This document shows, in pieces, positions 49,545-58,498 of a stretch of 64,000 nt of DNA. The notes under the pieces were generated by a model. The model searched no databases. It worked only from the letters and a program-made list of their open reading frames with translations, and had not been told where the DNA came from. A program made the position numbers and the translations under genes. Origin of the DNA: Polynucleobacter aenigmaticus (GTDB lineage: Bacteria > Pseudomonadota > Gammaproteobacteria > Burkholderiales > Burkholderiaceae); NCBI RefSeq assembly GCF_002206635.1, contig NZ_NGUO01000009.1, positions 62,001-126,000 of the forward strand, given 5' to 3'. The first letter of the stretch is position 1. The number at the start of each line of letters is the position of its first letter.

Positions 49545-50414
49545 ATGGATAGCATGCAACAAGTATTTAAGTCTTTTGGCTTGGCTTTGGTTGGTACTAT
49601 GCATCCAAAAATGCTTTGGTTGAGCTTCCGCCCATTTCTTATTATTTCTGTTTTGTGGGGTTGTTTAATTTGGCTTACTTGGACGCCCGCCTTAGAAATG
49701 CTCAGTATTTTTTTAACGACCTCAATGTTTACAAGCTGGATTCAGGATGTTTTGATCTGGGCAGGATTTGAAAATGCGAGAGCGTGGATTGCGCCTCTCT
49801 TTTTTGTCATGCTACTCATTCCCTCAATCTCGATTAGCTTATTGGTCTTCATTGCATTTACAACTGTGCCGGCGATTGTAAAAATCGTTACTCGTCAACA
49901 TGCGTATAAGGATATTGAGAGGAAAAAGGGTGGCGGTTTATTTGGTAGCTTCCTCTATACCATTTGGTCAGCATTAATCTGCTTGACTCTAGTTATATTG
50001 ACATTACCGGTGTGGTGGATACCTCCATTGGTAGCGGTCCTACCGCCATTACTCTGGGGTTGGTTAACGATGCGCTTGATGTCTTATGACGTCTTAGCTC
50101 AACATGCCAGCACCCAAGAGCGAGACACCCTCTTGCACCAACACCGTTGGCCACTGCTGGCCATGGGTATTGCGTCTGGCATGCTCGGTGCTGTGCCCAC
50201 TTTCTTTTGGGCGACATCTGCTTTGGCTTTGGTGTTATTTCCAATTGTGAGTTTTGTAGCGCTCTGGATCTATTCCTTAATTTTTGTATTTGCTGCACTC
50301 TGGTTTACGCATTATTTGCTCGAAGCATTAAAAGAGTTGCGCAGAAATGAATTGGATCAATCTTTAAATATTGAGGCGCGTGTAATTGATATGGAGCTCC
50401 CGTACCATGGTTGA
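49545..50414 (+). CDS. EI24-domain membrane protein (CysZ-like)
   Basis: The 289-residue protein has about five to six membrane helices and resembles the EI24/CysZ group: FKSFGLALVGTMHPKMLWLSFRPF at the start and the RKKGGGLFGSFLYTIWSALICL segment at about 126-148. CysZ members transport sulfate; most EI24 members have no known role. The ATG at 49545 is 5 bp after the hydroxylase stop. Its end overlaps the chosen CinA-like start by 8 bp. Confidence 0.75.
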   Translation: MDSMQQVFKSFGLALVGTMHPKMLWLSFRPFLIISVLWGCLIWLTWTPALEMLSIFLTTSMFTSWIQDVLIWAGFENARAWIAPLFFVMLLIPSISISLLVFIAFTTVPAIVKIVTRQHAYKDIERKKGGGLFGSFLYTIWSALICLTLVILTLPVWWIPPLVAVLPPLLWGWLTMRLMSYDVLAQHASTQERDTLLHQHRWPLLAMGIASGMLGAVPTFFWATSALALVLFPIVSFVALWIYSLIFVFAALWFTHYLLEALKELRRNELDQSLNIEARVIDMELPYHG

Positions 50415-51267
50415 TGCATTTAAGAAGCTTGCTGTTGATGTACCTGATGTGAAGGCGCGTCGTTTTGGTTTAATTGTGATTGGTGATGAAATACTGTCTG
50501 GGCGCCGTCAAGATAAACACCTCAGTAAATTAATTGAACTCCTGAATGAGCGTGGACTGAGTCTTTCTTGGGCTAAATATGTCGCAGATGATCCCGAGCA
50601 CATCACCGCAACCCTGAAGGATAGTTTCGCTAGTGGCGATGTAGTCTTTAGTACCGGCGGCATTGGCGCCACTCCGGATGATCACACTAGGCAGTGCGCT
50701 GCTTTAGCGCTTGGAACAAAAACTCAATTACATCCGACTGCACAAGAGTTGATAGCAGGACGTATCCAGTCGATGGCTGAAGGCGATCCCATTAAGGCGG
50801 ATCTGAGTAGTCCTGAGAACCAACACCGCTTCAAAATGGGTGAGTTCCCTCTGGGTAGTGACATCATCCCCAATCCCTATAACCAGATCCCTGGCTTCTG
50901 TATTCGGGAACACTATTTTGTTCCAGGATTTCCAGTCATGGCTGCTCCGATGATGGCTTGGTGCTTAGATACCCACTATCAGAATCTATTTCATGGTGAG
51001 AACTGGGCGGAACAGAGCTTCATTGTGCCTAAGGGGATTGAATCGACCTTAACGCCTTTAATGGAGCGCATAGAGGCAACTTTTCCTGGGGTTAAGGTGT
51101 TTAGCCTTCCATCTGTTGGGGATGCATCAAAAGGCGGTGTTTATGCTGAGCGCCATATTGAATTGGGCATTAAGGGGAACGCGAATCTACTAGAAAGCGC
51201 ATGGATTGCGCTTCGTGCAGGTACTGAGGCCTTGGGTTATGTGATTCACGATATTCCGAAATCTTAA
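50407..51267 (+). CDS. CinA-like molybdopterin-binding-domain protein
   Basis: The 286-aa product is a MoCF-biosynthesis/MoaB-like domain protein of the CinA N-terminal type (LIVIGDEILSGRRQDKH; FSTGGIGATPDDHTRQ). It lacks the C-terminal CinA amidohydrolase domain that deamidates NMN, so it probably represents the ADP-ribose pyrophosphatase-like half or a molybdopterin-binding protein. ATG 50407 is preferred over an upstream frame that adds seven odd residues. It ends the envelope-gene run, before the glnA control region. Confidence 0.78.
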   Translation: MVDAFKKLAVDVPDVKARRFGLIVIGDEILSGRRQDKHLSKLIELLNERGLSLSWAKYVADDPEHITATLKDSFASGDVVFSTGGIGATPDDHTRQCAALALGTKTQLHPTAQELIAGRIQSMAEGDPIKADLSSPENQHRFKMGEFPLGSDIIPNPYNQIPGFCIREHYFVPGFPVMAAPMMAWCLDTHYQNLFHGENWAEQSFIVPKGIESTLTPLMERIEATFPGVKVFSLPSVGDASKGGVYAERHIELGIKGNANLLESAWIALRAGTEALGYVIHDIPKS

Positions 51268-51269
51268 TT

Positions 51270-51286
51270 AGCACTAATTTGGTGCA
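51270..51286 (+). promoter_or_regulatory. Upstream NtrC-type binding site of glnA
   Basis: AGCACT-AATTT-GGTGCA matches the NtrC dyad TGCACY-N5-GGTGCA except for the first base. Its centre is about 135 bp upstream of the predicted glnA start point. Confidence 0.7.
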
Positions 51287-51321
51287 ATTAACGTATTTTT
51301 AGGTTTTTAGGGGGGTATTTC

Positions 51322-51338
51322 AGCACTTAAATAGTGCA
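51322..51338 (+). promoter_or_regulatory. Downstream NtrC-type binding site of glnA
   Basis: AGCACT-TAAAT-AGTGCA is a second 17-bp dyad with the same half-sites. It lies 52 bp (about five helical turns) from the first, so two NtrC dimers could sit on one face of the DNA as at enteric glnA. Confidence 0.7.
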
Positions 51339-51387
51339 ATAATGACTGTTCCCGCTTGTTTGCTTCAGTAAATTAGATACATCCCAA

Positions 51388-51403
51388 GGGCATATTTGAT
51401 GCC
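51388..51403 (+). promoter_or_regulatory. Candidate sigma54 promoter of glnA
   Basis: GGGCAT-ATTTG-ATGCC keeps the -24 GG (51389-51390) and -12 GC (51401-51402) of the sigma54 consensus TGGCAC-N5-TTGCA with the exact 10-bp gap. Transcription would start near 51414, giving a 54-nt leader with AGAGGAG (51455-51461) before the ATG. The match is partial outside the key bases. Confidence 0.55.
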
Positions 51404-51467
51404 TGGAATGAACAAGGGTGTACACCTTAAGTTTGTATTCCGAATTTAGTTAATAGAGGAGATTTGC

Positions 51468-52883
51468 ATGACGAAGACCGTCGCTGATGTGATGAAGTTG
51501 GTTAAAGAGAAAGAATGTACTTTCGTTGATTTCCGCTTTGTAGATACAAAGGGTAAAGAGCAGCACACAACAGTACCTATTTCCCATTTTGACGAAGACA
51601 AATTTGAGAGCGGTCATGCGTTTGACGGTTCATCTATTGCTGGCTGGAAAGGTATTGAAGCATCTGACATGTTGTTGATGCCGGATCCAACAGCTTGCTA
51701 TATCGACCCATTCTATGAAGAGTCAACATTGGTGATCACATGTGATGTGATCGAGCCAACCGATGGCAAAGGTTACGATCGTGACCCACGTTCTATTGCT
51801 AAGCGTGCTGAGTCTTATTTGAAAAGCACTGGTTTAGGTGACACAGCTTATTTTGGCCCAGAGCCAGAATTCTTTATTTTTGACGGCGTCCGTTGGGGTG
51901 CTGACATGCAAGGTTGTTTCGTAAAAGTTGAATCTGAAGAGGCTCCATGGTCTTCAGCAGCTGAAATCGAAGGTGGTAATACTGGTCATCGTCCAGGCAA
52001 AAAAGGCGGTTACTTCCCAGTTTCTCCAGTAGATTCATTCCAAGACATGCGTTCTGAAATGTGTTTGATCCTCGAATCATTAGGCATTCCTGTTGAAGTT
52101 CATCACCATGAAGTTGCTGGTCAAGGCCAAAACGAATTGGGTACCAGGTTCAGTACATTAGTACAGCGTGCTGACTGGACCATCTGGCAGAAGTATGTTG
52201 TTCAAAACGTAGCCCACGCTTATGGCAAGACAGCAACATTTATGCCTAAGCCAATCGTTGGCGACAATGGTTCCGGTATGCACGTTCACCAATCTATTTG
52301 GAAAAACGGCGAGAACTTGTTTGCTGGTAACGGCTATGCTGGTTTGTCAGAGTTCGCATTGTTCTACATTGGCGGCATCATCAAGCATGCTAAGGCATTG
52401 AATGCAATTACTAACCCAGGCACAAACTCATACAAGCGTTTGGTTCCAGGCTTTGAGGCTCCAGTGAAATTAGCGTACTCTGCCCGTAACCGTTCTGCTT
52501 CGATTCGTATTCCGCATGTCTCTAGCCCTAAAGGCCGTCGTATTGAGACTCGCTTCCCTGATCCATTGGCTAACCCATACCTCTGCTTCTCTGCATTGAT
52601 GATGGCTGGTTTAGATGGTGTTCAGAACAAGATTCACCCAGGTGAAGCTGCTGATAAGAACTTGTATGACTTGCCACCAGAAGAAGATGCAAAGATCCCA
52701 ACCGTTTGTGCAAGCTTGGAAGAAGCATTAGAAGCCTTGAACAAAGATCGTGAGTTCTTGACTCGTGGTGGTGTCTTTACGGACTCTATGCTTGACGCAT
52801 ATATCGCATTGAAGATGGAAGATGTCACACGTTTCCGTATGACAACTCATCCGATCGAATTCGATATGTACTACTCCCTGTAA
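51468..52883 (+). CDS. glnA: Glutamine synthetase type I
   Basis: GlnA makes glutamine from glutamate and ammonia with ATP as a dodecamer. The 471-aa product carries FDGSSIAGW, the metal-binding [25 protein letters not shown], the [16 protein letters not shown] loop and the NRSASIRIP loop. Tyr400 in [10 protein letters not shown] is the site adenylylated by GlnE (Tyr397 in E. coli), so it is the regulated beta type. The strong AGAGGAG site and rich codon use suggest high expression. Two NtrC-type sites and a sigma54-like promoter precede it; ntrB starts 11 bp after its stop. Confidence 0.97.
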   Translation: MTKTVADVMKLVKEKECTFVDFRFVDTKGKEQHTTVPISHFDEDKFESGHAFDGSSIAGWKGIEASDMLLMPDPTACYIDPFYEESTLVITCDVIEPTDGKGYDRDPRSIAKRAESYLKSTGLGDTAYFGPEPEFFIFDGVRWGADMQGCFVKVESEEAPWSSAAEIEGGNTGHRPGKKGGYFPVSPVDSFQDMRSEMCLILESLGIPVEVHHHEVAGQGQNELGTRFSTLVQRADWTIWQKYVVQNVAHAYGKTATFMPKPIVGDNGSGMHVHQSIWKNGENLFAGNGYAGLSEFALFYIGGIIKHAKALNAITNPGTNSYKRLVPGFEAPVKLAYSARNRSASIRIPHVSSPKGRRIETRFPDPLANPYLCFSALMMAGLDGVQNKIHPGEAADKNLYDLPPEEDAKIPTVCASLEEALEALNKDREFLTRGGVFTDSMLDAYIALKMEDVTRFRMTTHPIEFDMYYSL

Positions 52884-52894
52884 GCGAGGGGGAA

Positions 52895-54031
52895 ATGTTG
52901 AGCGCAGGTCCATTGCGCAATTCGTTCAAAGGGGCAGCTTCGGCTGCTCCTTTTTTTCCGACATTGCTTGACCAGATGCCTAATGCCATTGTGGTATTTG
53001 AGGCAGAGAGCCAACAATTGGTTTACGTGAATCCAGCTGCAGAGTCAGCATTGGATCTTTCTCGTAAGTCGCTTGAGGGTCAGTCTGTGCACAACTTGTT
53101 TGGAGATAACGAGTCGCTTAAGCTCATGATTGAAGAGATTAAGGCTGGACATGTTTCCGCTCAACGCCAAGAAGTGGTGTTGCATTCTTTACCTGGAAGT
53201 ATTCATCAAGAGTCCACTCCTGCGCACGTGGTAGTGGCAAGCCTTGAGGATCCCTCACTCATCATGATGGAGTGGTTTCCTATTGATCAGCAATTGCGCA
53301 GTGAGCGTGATGAACGAGTGACTCAGCAGGTTGAGGCAAATAAACAGTTAATGCGTAACTTAGCGCATGAGATTAAAAACCCATTGGGTGGTATTCGTGG
53401 CGCTGCTCAATTATTGGAGTTCGAGCTGCCAGAAAAAGGCTTGCGCGAATATACCCAAGTCATTATTAAAGAATCCGACCGCCTTCAGAATCTGGTAGAT
53501 CGGCTACTAGCACCGCATCGTAAAGCGCATGCTATGGAATCATTTAACGTGCATGAAGCATTGGAGCGCGTGCGTAGCCTAGTCTTGGCAGAGTTTCCTA
53601 AAGGCTTACGGATTATTCGTAACTATGACACTAGCCTTCCGGATTTGCTGGGTGATCGCGAGCAGTTAATCCAAGCAGTTTTGAATATTGCCCACAATGC
53701 TGCCCAAGCTCTTACAGATGAAATTGCCCAAGGCATTGCTCAAATTGAATTGAAGACCAGGGTGGCTCGCTCAGTCACTATTTCAAAGCAGCGCTACAAG
53801 ATGGCAATGGATTTGCATGTCATTGATAACGGGCCTGGTATCCCTGAAGATATTCGCGAGCGGATTTTCTTTCCATTAGTTTCTGGTAGAGATGGGGGTA
53901 GTGGCCTGGGTCTCACCTTGGCTCAAACTTTTGTACAGCAGCACCAGGGTTTTATTGCTTGTGACAGCCGTCCTGGACGGACTGATTTTCAAATTCAAAT
54001 TCCTTACCGTAGGCAGGAGAAAGCATTATGA
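52895..54031 (+). CDS. ntrB: Nitrogen regulation sensor kinase NtrB
   Basis: NtrB (GlnL) phosphorylates or dephosphorylates NtrC under PII control. The 378-aa frame has a PAS domain (about 28-130), the phospho-His158 in [12 protein letters not shown], and ATP-binding N and G boxes ([24 protein letters not shown]). No membrane helix is present, as expected. ATG 52895 has a G-rich site very close to it (52886-52892; TTG 52898 is better spaced). An intrinsic terminator lies over codons 12-21, so Met28 (52976) may be the true start. The 3' end overlaps ntrC by four bases. Confidence 0.93.
   Translation: MLSAGPLRNSFKGAASAAPFFPTLLDQMPNAIVVFEAESQQLVYVNPAAESALDLSRKSLEGQSVHNLFGDNESLKLMIEEIKAGHVSAQRQEVVLHSLPGSIHQESTPAHVVVASLEDPSLIMMEWFPIDQQLRSERDERVTQQVEANKQLMRNLAHEIKNPLGGIRGAAQLLEFELPEKGLREYTQVIIKESDRLQNLVDRLLAPHRKAHAMESFNVHEALERVRSLVLAEFPKGLRIIRNYDTSLPDLLGDREQLIQAVLNIAHNAAQALTDEIAQGIAQIELKTRVARSVTISKQRYKMAMDLHVIDNGPGIPEDIRERIFFPLVSGRDGGSGLGLTLAQTFVQQHQGFIACDSRPGRTDFQIQIPYRRQEKAL
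52928..52957 (+). terminator. Intrinsic terminator inside the 5' part of the ntrB frame
   Basis: AAAGGGGCAGC (52928-52938) and GCTGCTCCTTT (52943-52953) form an 11-bp stem with one G-U pair around a TTCG tetraloop, followed by a seven-T run (52951-52957). It lies 45 bp after the glnA stop. It should lower ntrBC transcription relative to glnA, as the glnA-ntrB terminator does in enteric bacteria. Confidence 0.88.
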
Positions 54032-55479
54032 AACCCGTTTGGATCGTGGACGATGATCAATCAATTCGCTGGGTGCTAGAAAAAGCACTCACTCGCGAGA
54101 ACATCCCACACAAGAGTTTTTCCAATCCCAATGACGTGCTCAATGCCTTGGAAAAAGAGGCGCCTCAGGTATTGATTTCGGATATTCGCATGCCGCGTGG
54201 CAATGGCTTGGATCTTTTGCAAAATGTAAAAGAAACTCACCCGATGCTTCCCGTCATCATCATGACTGCATACTCTGACTTGGATTCAGCGGTATCGTCT
54301 TTTCAGGGTGGCGCATTTGAATACCTCACTAAACCTTTTGATATTGATAAGGCGGTAGAGTTGATCCGTCGTGCGATGGAGCAAAGCGAGCGTAATCAGT
54401 CCGGCAACAAAGAGATTAACGGTTGGAGACAAGACTCCACTGAAATTATTGGTCAAGCCCCAGCAATGCAGGAGGTCTTCAGGGCGATTGGTCGCCTTGC
54501 CCAGTCCCATTCAACGGTATTAATTACTGGTGAATCTGGAACAGGTAAAGAGCTGGTGGCTCAAGCTTTGCATAAGCATAGTCCTCGCGCCAAAGGCCAA
54601 TTCCTTACATTTAGTACTGCTGCAGTACCTAAGGATTTATTGGAATCAGAATTATTTGGCCATGAACGTGGAGCATTTCAAGGGGCATTAACTTTACGTC
54701 GTGGCCGTTTTGAGCAGGCCGACGGCGGTACCTTATTTTTAGATGAAATTGGTGAAATCCCATTTGATTTACAGACTCGCTTATTGCGCGCGTTAACTGA
54801 TGGTCATTTTTATCGCGTTGGTGGACAGGACCCCATCAAGGCAAATGTCCGCATTATTGCGTCGACCCACCAAAATCTAGAGGCGCGGGTTGCTGCTGGC
54901 GCTTTCCGTGAAGACTTGTTGCATCGCTTAAATGTGATTCGTTTGCGCATGCCTTCCTTGCGCGAGCGCGCAGAAGACATTCCTGTATTGGCTCGTCACT
55001 TCATGCTGTCCTGTGCAAAATCTTTGGGTGTTGAGTGCAAAAAACTCTCTGATGAAGCTTTAAAAGATATTAGTGCAATGCCGTTTCCTGGCAATGTTCG
55101 CCAATTAGAAAACCTCTGCCATTGGTTGACTGTAATGACGCCATCTAATGTCATTGGTGCTGGCGATTTACCTGCGGATATATTGGCCGAAGCAAGTGGT
55201 CAGCCTGTTGTGTTGCAAGGAGAGTCAGACCCCGCTAATCCAACGGTCACACGAGGTGGGGCTGTTGATTGGGAAGGCGGACTAGGGCGCTTAGCAGTCA
55301 AAATGCTTCAGGATGGCGATACGGGAGTTTATGACGCCCTATGCTCCAAATTTGAAAAGGCTGTTCTACAAGCTGCACTCGAGGTTACTCGCGGCAGACG
55401 TGTCGAGGCTGCGCAGCGTCTTGGAATTGGTCGCAATACGATTACACGTAAGTTGCAGGAGTTGGGGATAGATGACTGA
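54028..55479 (+). CDS. ntrC: Nitrogen regulator NtrC with GAFQGA loop
   Basis: NtrC is the enhancer-binding response regulator of nitrogen genes. The 483-aa protein has a receiver (D8-D10 acidic pocket, phospho-Asp52 in SDIRMP), an AAA+ domain with Walker A GESGTGKE (168-175), and a Fis-type helix-turn-helix at the end (AAQRLGIGRNTITRKLQELGI). The sigma54-contacting loop reads GAFQGA at 215-220, whereas nearly all activators have GAFTGA. Walker B GTLFLDEIGEIP is intact. The start overlaps ntrB (ATGA). Its end overlaps xthA by 8 bp. Confidence 0.93.
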   Translation: MKPVWIVDDDQSIRWVLEKALTRENIPHKSFSNPNDVLNALEKEAPQVLISDIRMPRGNGLDLLQNVKETHPMLPVIIMTAYSDLDSAVSSFQGGAFEYLTKPFDIDKAVELIRRAMEQSERNQSGNKEINGWRQDSTEIIGQAPAMQEVFRAIGRLAQSHSTVLITGESGTGKELVAQALHKHSPRAKGQFLTFSTAAVPKDLLESELFGHERGAFQGALTLRRGRFEQADGGTLFLDEIGEIPFDLQTRLLRALTDGHFYRVGGQDPIKANVRIIASTHQNLEARVAAGAFREDLLHRLNVIRLRMPSLRERAEDIPVLARHFMLSCAKSLGVECKKLSDEALKDISAMPFPGNVRQLENLCHWLTVMTPSNVIGAGDLPADILAEASGQPVVLQGESDPANPTVTRGGAVDWEGGLGRLAVKMLQDGDTGVYDALCSKFEKAVLQAALEVTRGRRVEAAQRLGIGRNTITRKLQELGIDD

Positions 55480-56317
55480 GTTAGTGCGAATAGCCGCCTG
55501 GAATGTTAATTCAATCAAGGTGCGTTTACCCCAAGTCTTGAGATGGTTGCAGGATCAAGAAAAAGCGAAGAAGCCAATCGACGCTTTATGTCTTCAAGAG
55601 CTAAAGTTAACGGATGATAAATACCCGCATCGCGAGTTAGAGGAGGCTGGCTACCTTAGTCTAGCTGCCGGACAAAAGACCTATAACGGCGTTGCTATTA
55701 TTGTTCGCAAAGCTGCATTGGCACCTATGGCATCTGACTTGGAAACCGCTTTCTTAAAGCCTGTTAGAAATATTCCAGGTAATGCAGATGAGCAGCAACG
55801 CATCTTGGCGGCCACAGTATGTTTTAAAGGAATGCAGCCTGTTCGATTGGTATCAGCTTACTTTCCCAATGGCCAATCGCCGGATAGTGATAAGTTTGTT
55901 TACAAGTTAGGGTGGCTTAAAGCGCTTGAAGCTTGGCTAAAGGATGAATTGAGCCAGAATAGTCGCCTCGCATTATTAGGCGACTTCAATATTGCACCTA
56001 CCGATGTCGATGTATATGATCCCTCGAAGTGGGTTGGTCAAAATCTGGTATCTCCGCCTGAGCGAGAAGCATTCCAAAGGCTGATTGAGTTGGGCTTAAC
56101 GGATTCTTTCCGGATGTTTGAGCAAGCTCCCAAATCATTTAGTTGGTGGGATTACCGCATGATGGGCTTTAGACGTAATGCTGGAATGCGGATTGATCAC
56201 ATCCTGCTAAGTGACGCTTTAAAAGAGAAATGCAGTGCGAGTCTGATAGATAAAGAGCCTCGCACTTGGGAACAGCCTTCTGATCACGCTCCCGTCATCG
56301 CAGAAATTAAAGCCTAG
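55472..56317 (+). CDS. xthA: Exodeoxyribonuclease III
   Basis: XthA is the Mg-dependent AP endonuclease and 3'-5' exonuclease of base-excision repair. The 281-aa product has the family motifs AAWNVNSIKVRLPQV, LCLQELKLTDDKYP (metal Glu), LLGDFNIAPTDVDVYDP, SWWDYR, MRIDHILLS and the final SDHAPV (catalytic Asp-His). It starts 8 bp inside ntrC. Its TAG overlaps, on the opposite strand, the stop of prlC: the tetranucleotide CTAG (56314-56317) ends both genes. Confidence 0.96.
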   Translation: MTELVRIAAWNVNSIKVRLPQVLRWLQDQEKAKKPIDALCLQELKLTDDKYPHRELEEAGYLSLAAGQKTYNGVAIIVRKAALAPMASDLETAFLKPVRNIPGNADEQQRILAATVCFKGMQPVRLVSAYFPNGQSPDSDKFVYKLGWLKALEAWLKDELSQNSRLALLGDFNIAPTDVDVYDPSKWVGQNLVSPPEREAFQRLIELGLTDSFRMFEQAPKSFSWWDYRMMGFRRNAGMRIDHILLSDALKEKCSASLIDKEPRTWEQPSDHAPVIAEIKA

Positions 56318-58443
56318 GTAGCCAATCCACCGTGACGAAGTAGCGCGTCAATACTGGGCTCTCGTCCCCTAAAAGATTTAAAGGATTCAGCAGCAGGGCG
56401 ACTGCCACCGACTTCCAAAATTTCTTTTCTGTAACGCGCCCCTGTCTTGGGATCAAGCACACTGCCAGTGAGTTTTGCTGCCTCCTCAAAGGCCGCATAA
56501 ACATCGGCGGATAGTACTTCAGCCCACTTATAGCTATAGTAACCAGCCGCATAGCCACCTGCAAAAATATGGCTAAATGAGTTAATCCAACGCGAGATCT
56601 CGGGTTGCGGAATGATGTTGTATTGATCGGCTATGACTCTTGAGGCATCGAGTACGGCTTGACCTTTTGCCCCTTCAGTATCAAAGCTCGAATGTAAGCG
56701 CCAATCCGTTAATGACATCACGATTTGACGTAGGGTGGCTAAACCATTTTGATAATTCTTAGCGGCTAACATTTTGTCAAAGAGCTCCCGAGGCAATGTT
56801 TTGCCGGTTTCAACATGAGCAGTCATTTTTTCTAAGACTTCCCACTCCCAGCAGAAGTTCTCCATAAATTGACTTGGCAATTCGACTGCGTCCCACTCAA
56901 CACCATTGATGCCAGAAACACCTAAGGCGGCAACTTGGGTGAGAAGATGATGTAGGCCATGACCACTTTCATGAAAGAGGGTGATCACATCATCGTGGGT
57001 AATGGTTGGTTGGCGTAATACGCCATCCACTTTTACTGGAGGAGCAAAGTTACATACTAAATAGGCAACTGGAATTTGTATTTCCCCATTTGGCAGCTCT
57101 CTACGACCGCGAGCATCATCCATCCATGCCCCACCACGCTTTCCTGGGCGTGCATAGGGGTCTAAATAGAAGTAGGCGACGATCTGATCCTGGCAATCCT
57201 TTACTGAAAAGGATTGAACATCGGCGTGCCAGGTGGGTAAGTTGGCAGAATCAATTTTGACGTCAAATAGCGTCTGGATCACTCCGAATAATCCATCCAA
57301 TACTTTAGGTAGAGGGAAATATTGCTTGAGCTCATTCTCGGAAAAAGAGTAGCGCGCTTGCTTTAAGCATTCAGCGGCAAAGGGAATATCCCAAGGTTCA
57401 AGTCCATTAGGCAGGCCTAGCTCTGCAGTTGCAAAATCACAAAGCTCTTGCCAATCTTTCTGGGCAAATGGTTTTGCTTTAATGGCAAAGTTGGTCAGAA
57501 AGAGATCTACCTCTTCTACGGTATTGGCCATCTTTGGTGCCAAGCTTAAATCCGCGTAACTAGAAAATCCCAGCATGCGAGCTTCTTCATTCCGGAGGCG
57601 CAGTTGATCCAGCATGTTTTGCGTATTGTCCCAATCGACCTTAGCTTTTGCGTATTGCGACGCTAATTCTGATGAGCGCGTTACATAAGCCTGGTACATC
57701 AGTTGACGGAGTTCTCTATTCTCGGAGTACTGCATTACCGGGTAGTAGGAAGGAAAGTGTAGGGTGAACGCCCAACCTTGCAGATTCTTTTGTGTCGCCA
57801 AGTCAGCGGCTGCTGCGATAGCATCTTCTGGAAGCCCAGCTAAATCAGAAATATCTTGAAGCACATGCACAAATCCATCTGTTGCATCCAAAACATGATC
57901 TGAAAAAGCTTTTCCTAGCAGAGCTTGTTCATCCTGAATTTCTGAAAAACGTGGCTTTTGTGAATCTGAAAGCTCTGCACCTCCCAGACGAAAATCCCGC
58001 AATGAGTTTTCAATCACTTTTTTCTGGGCAAGATTCAATGTAGAAAAGGCATTGCTTTGATTCAGATCCTTGAACTTTTGGTAAAGCGCGAGATTCTGTC
58101 CCAAGCTTGAGAAGAAGGCGGTGACTTTAGGCATCATCTCGCCGTAGGCAGTGCGAAGCTCCGGTGTATCTGTAACGCTATTGAGATGGGAGATCACACC
58201 CCAAGATCTGCTCAAAGATTCAGTGGCATCCTCAAGGGGCTCGACTAAATCATTCCACTTTGCTGGAGTAGTGGGGTTGACTGCATGATCTACTGCATGT
58301 TGTGCTTGTTCTAGTAGAAATTCAATTGCGGGTGCAATGTCGCTAGGCCTTACGTCAGGGTAGGTAGCAATGCCTCTACCAAACGAAATTAATGGATTCT
58401 TTTGAAGTTCAGTGGAAAGCTTTAGGGATGTAGAGATAGTCAT
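56314..58443 (-). CDS. prlC: Oligopeptidase A-type M3 metallopeptidase
   Basis: This cytosolic zinc oligopeptidase (709 aa) degrades signal peptides and short peptides. The zinc motif HESGH is at 491-495 (TLFHESGHGLHHLL), with the third ligand Glu in the conserved GVEWDAVELPSQFMENF region downstream. The C-terminal substrate segment with FAGGYAAGYYSYKWAEVLSAD is typical. It is leftward and last in the two-component-folD-prlC set, 55 bp after folD. It converges on xthA with shared stop bases. Confidence 0.94.
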   Translation of the reverse strand: MTISTSLKLSTELQKNPLISFGRGIATYPDVRPSDIAPAIEFLLEQAQHAVDHAVNPTTPAKWNDLVEPLEDATESLSRSWGVISHLNSVTDTPELRTAYGEMMPKVTAFFSSLGQNLALYQKFKDLNQSNAFSTLNLAQKKVIENSLRDFRLGGAELSDSQKPRFSEIQDEQALLGKAFSDHVLDATDGFVHVLQDISDLAGLPEDAIAAAADLATQKNLQGWAFTLHFPSYYPVMQYSENRELRQLMYQAYVTRSSELASQYAKAKVDWDNTQNMLDQLRLRNEEARMLGFSSYADLSLAPKMANTVEEVDLFLTNFAIKAKPFAQKDWQELCDFATAELGLPNGLEPWDIPFAAECLKQARYSFSENELKQYFPLPKVLDGLFGVIQTLFDVKIDSANLPTWHADVQSFSVKDCQDQIVAYFYLDPYARPGKRGGAWMDDARGRRELPNGEIQIPVAYLVCNFAPPVKVDGVLRQPTITHDDVITLFHESGHGLHHLLTQVAALGVSGINGVEWDAVELPSQFMENFCWEWEVLEKMTAHVETGKTLPRELFDKMLAAKNYQNGLATLRQIVMSLTDWRLHSSFDTEGAKGQAVLDASRVIADQYNIIPQPEISRWINSFSHIFAGGYAAGYYSYKWAEVLSADVYAAFEEAAKLTGSVLDPKTGARYRKEILEVGGSRPAAESFKSFRGREPSIDALLRHGGLAT

Positions 58444-58498
58444 CCCTATAGCTTAATGGACGATAGAAAAATTTGCCAAATAGCGTGGCAATCAGACT

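Noticed and set aside
51346-51364. An alternative sigma54-like site (TGTTCC...TTTGCT) upstream of glnA.
   Set aside because: No GG at the proper distance from the GC; the 51388-51403 element fits better.
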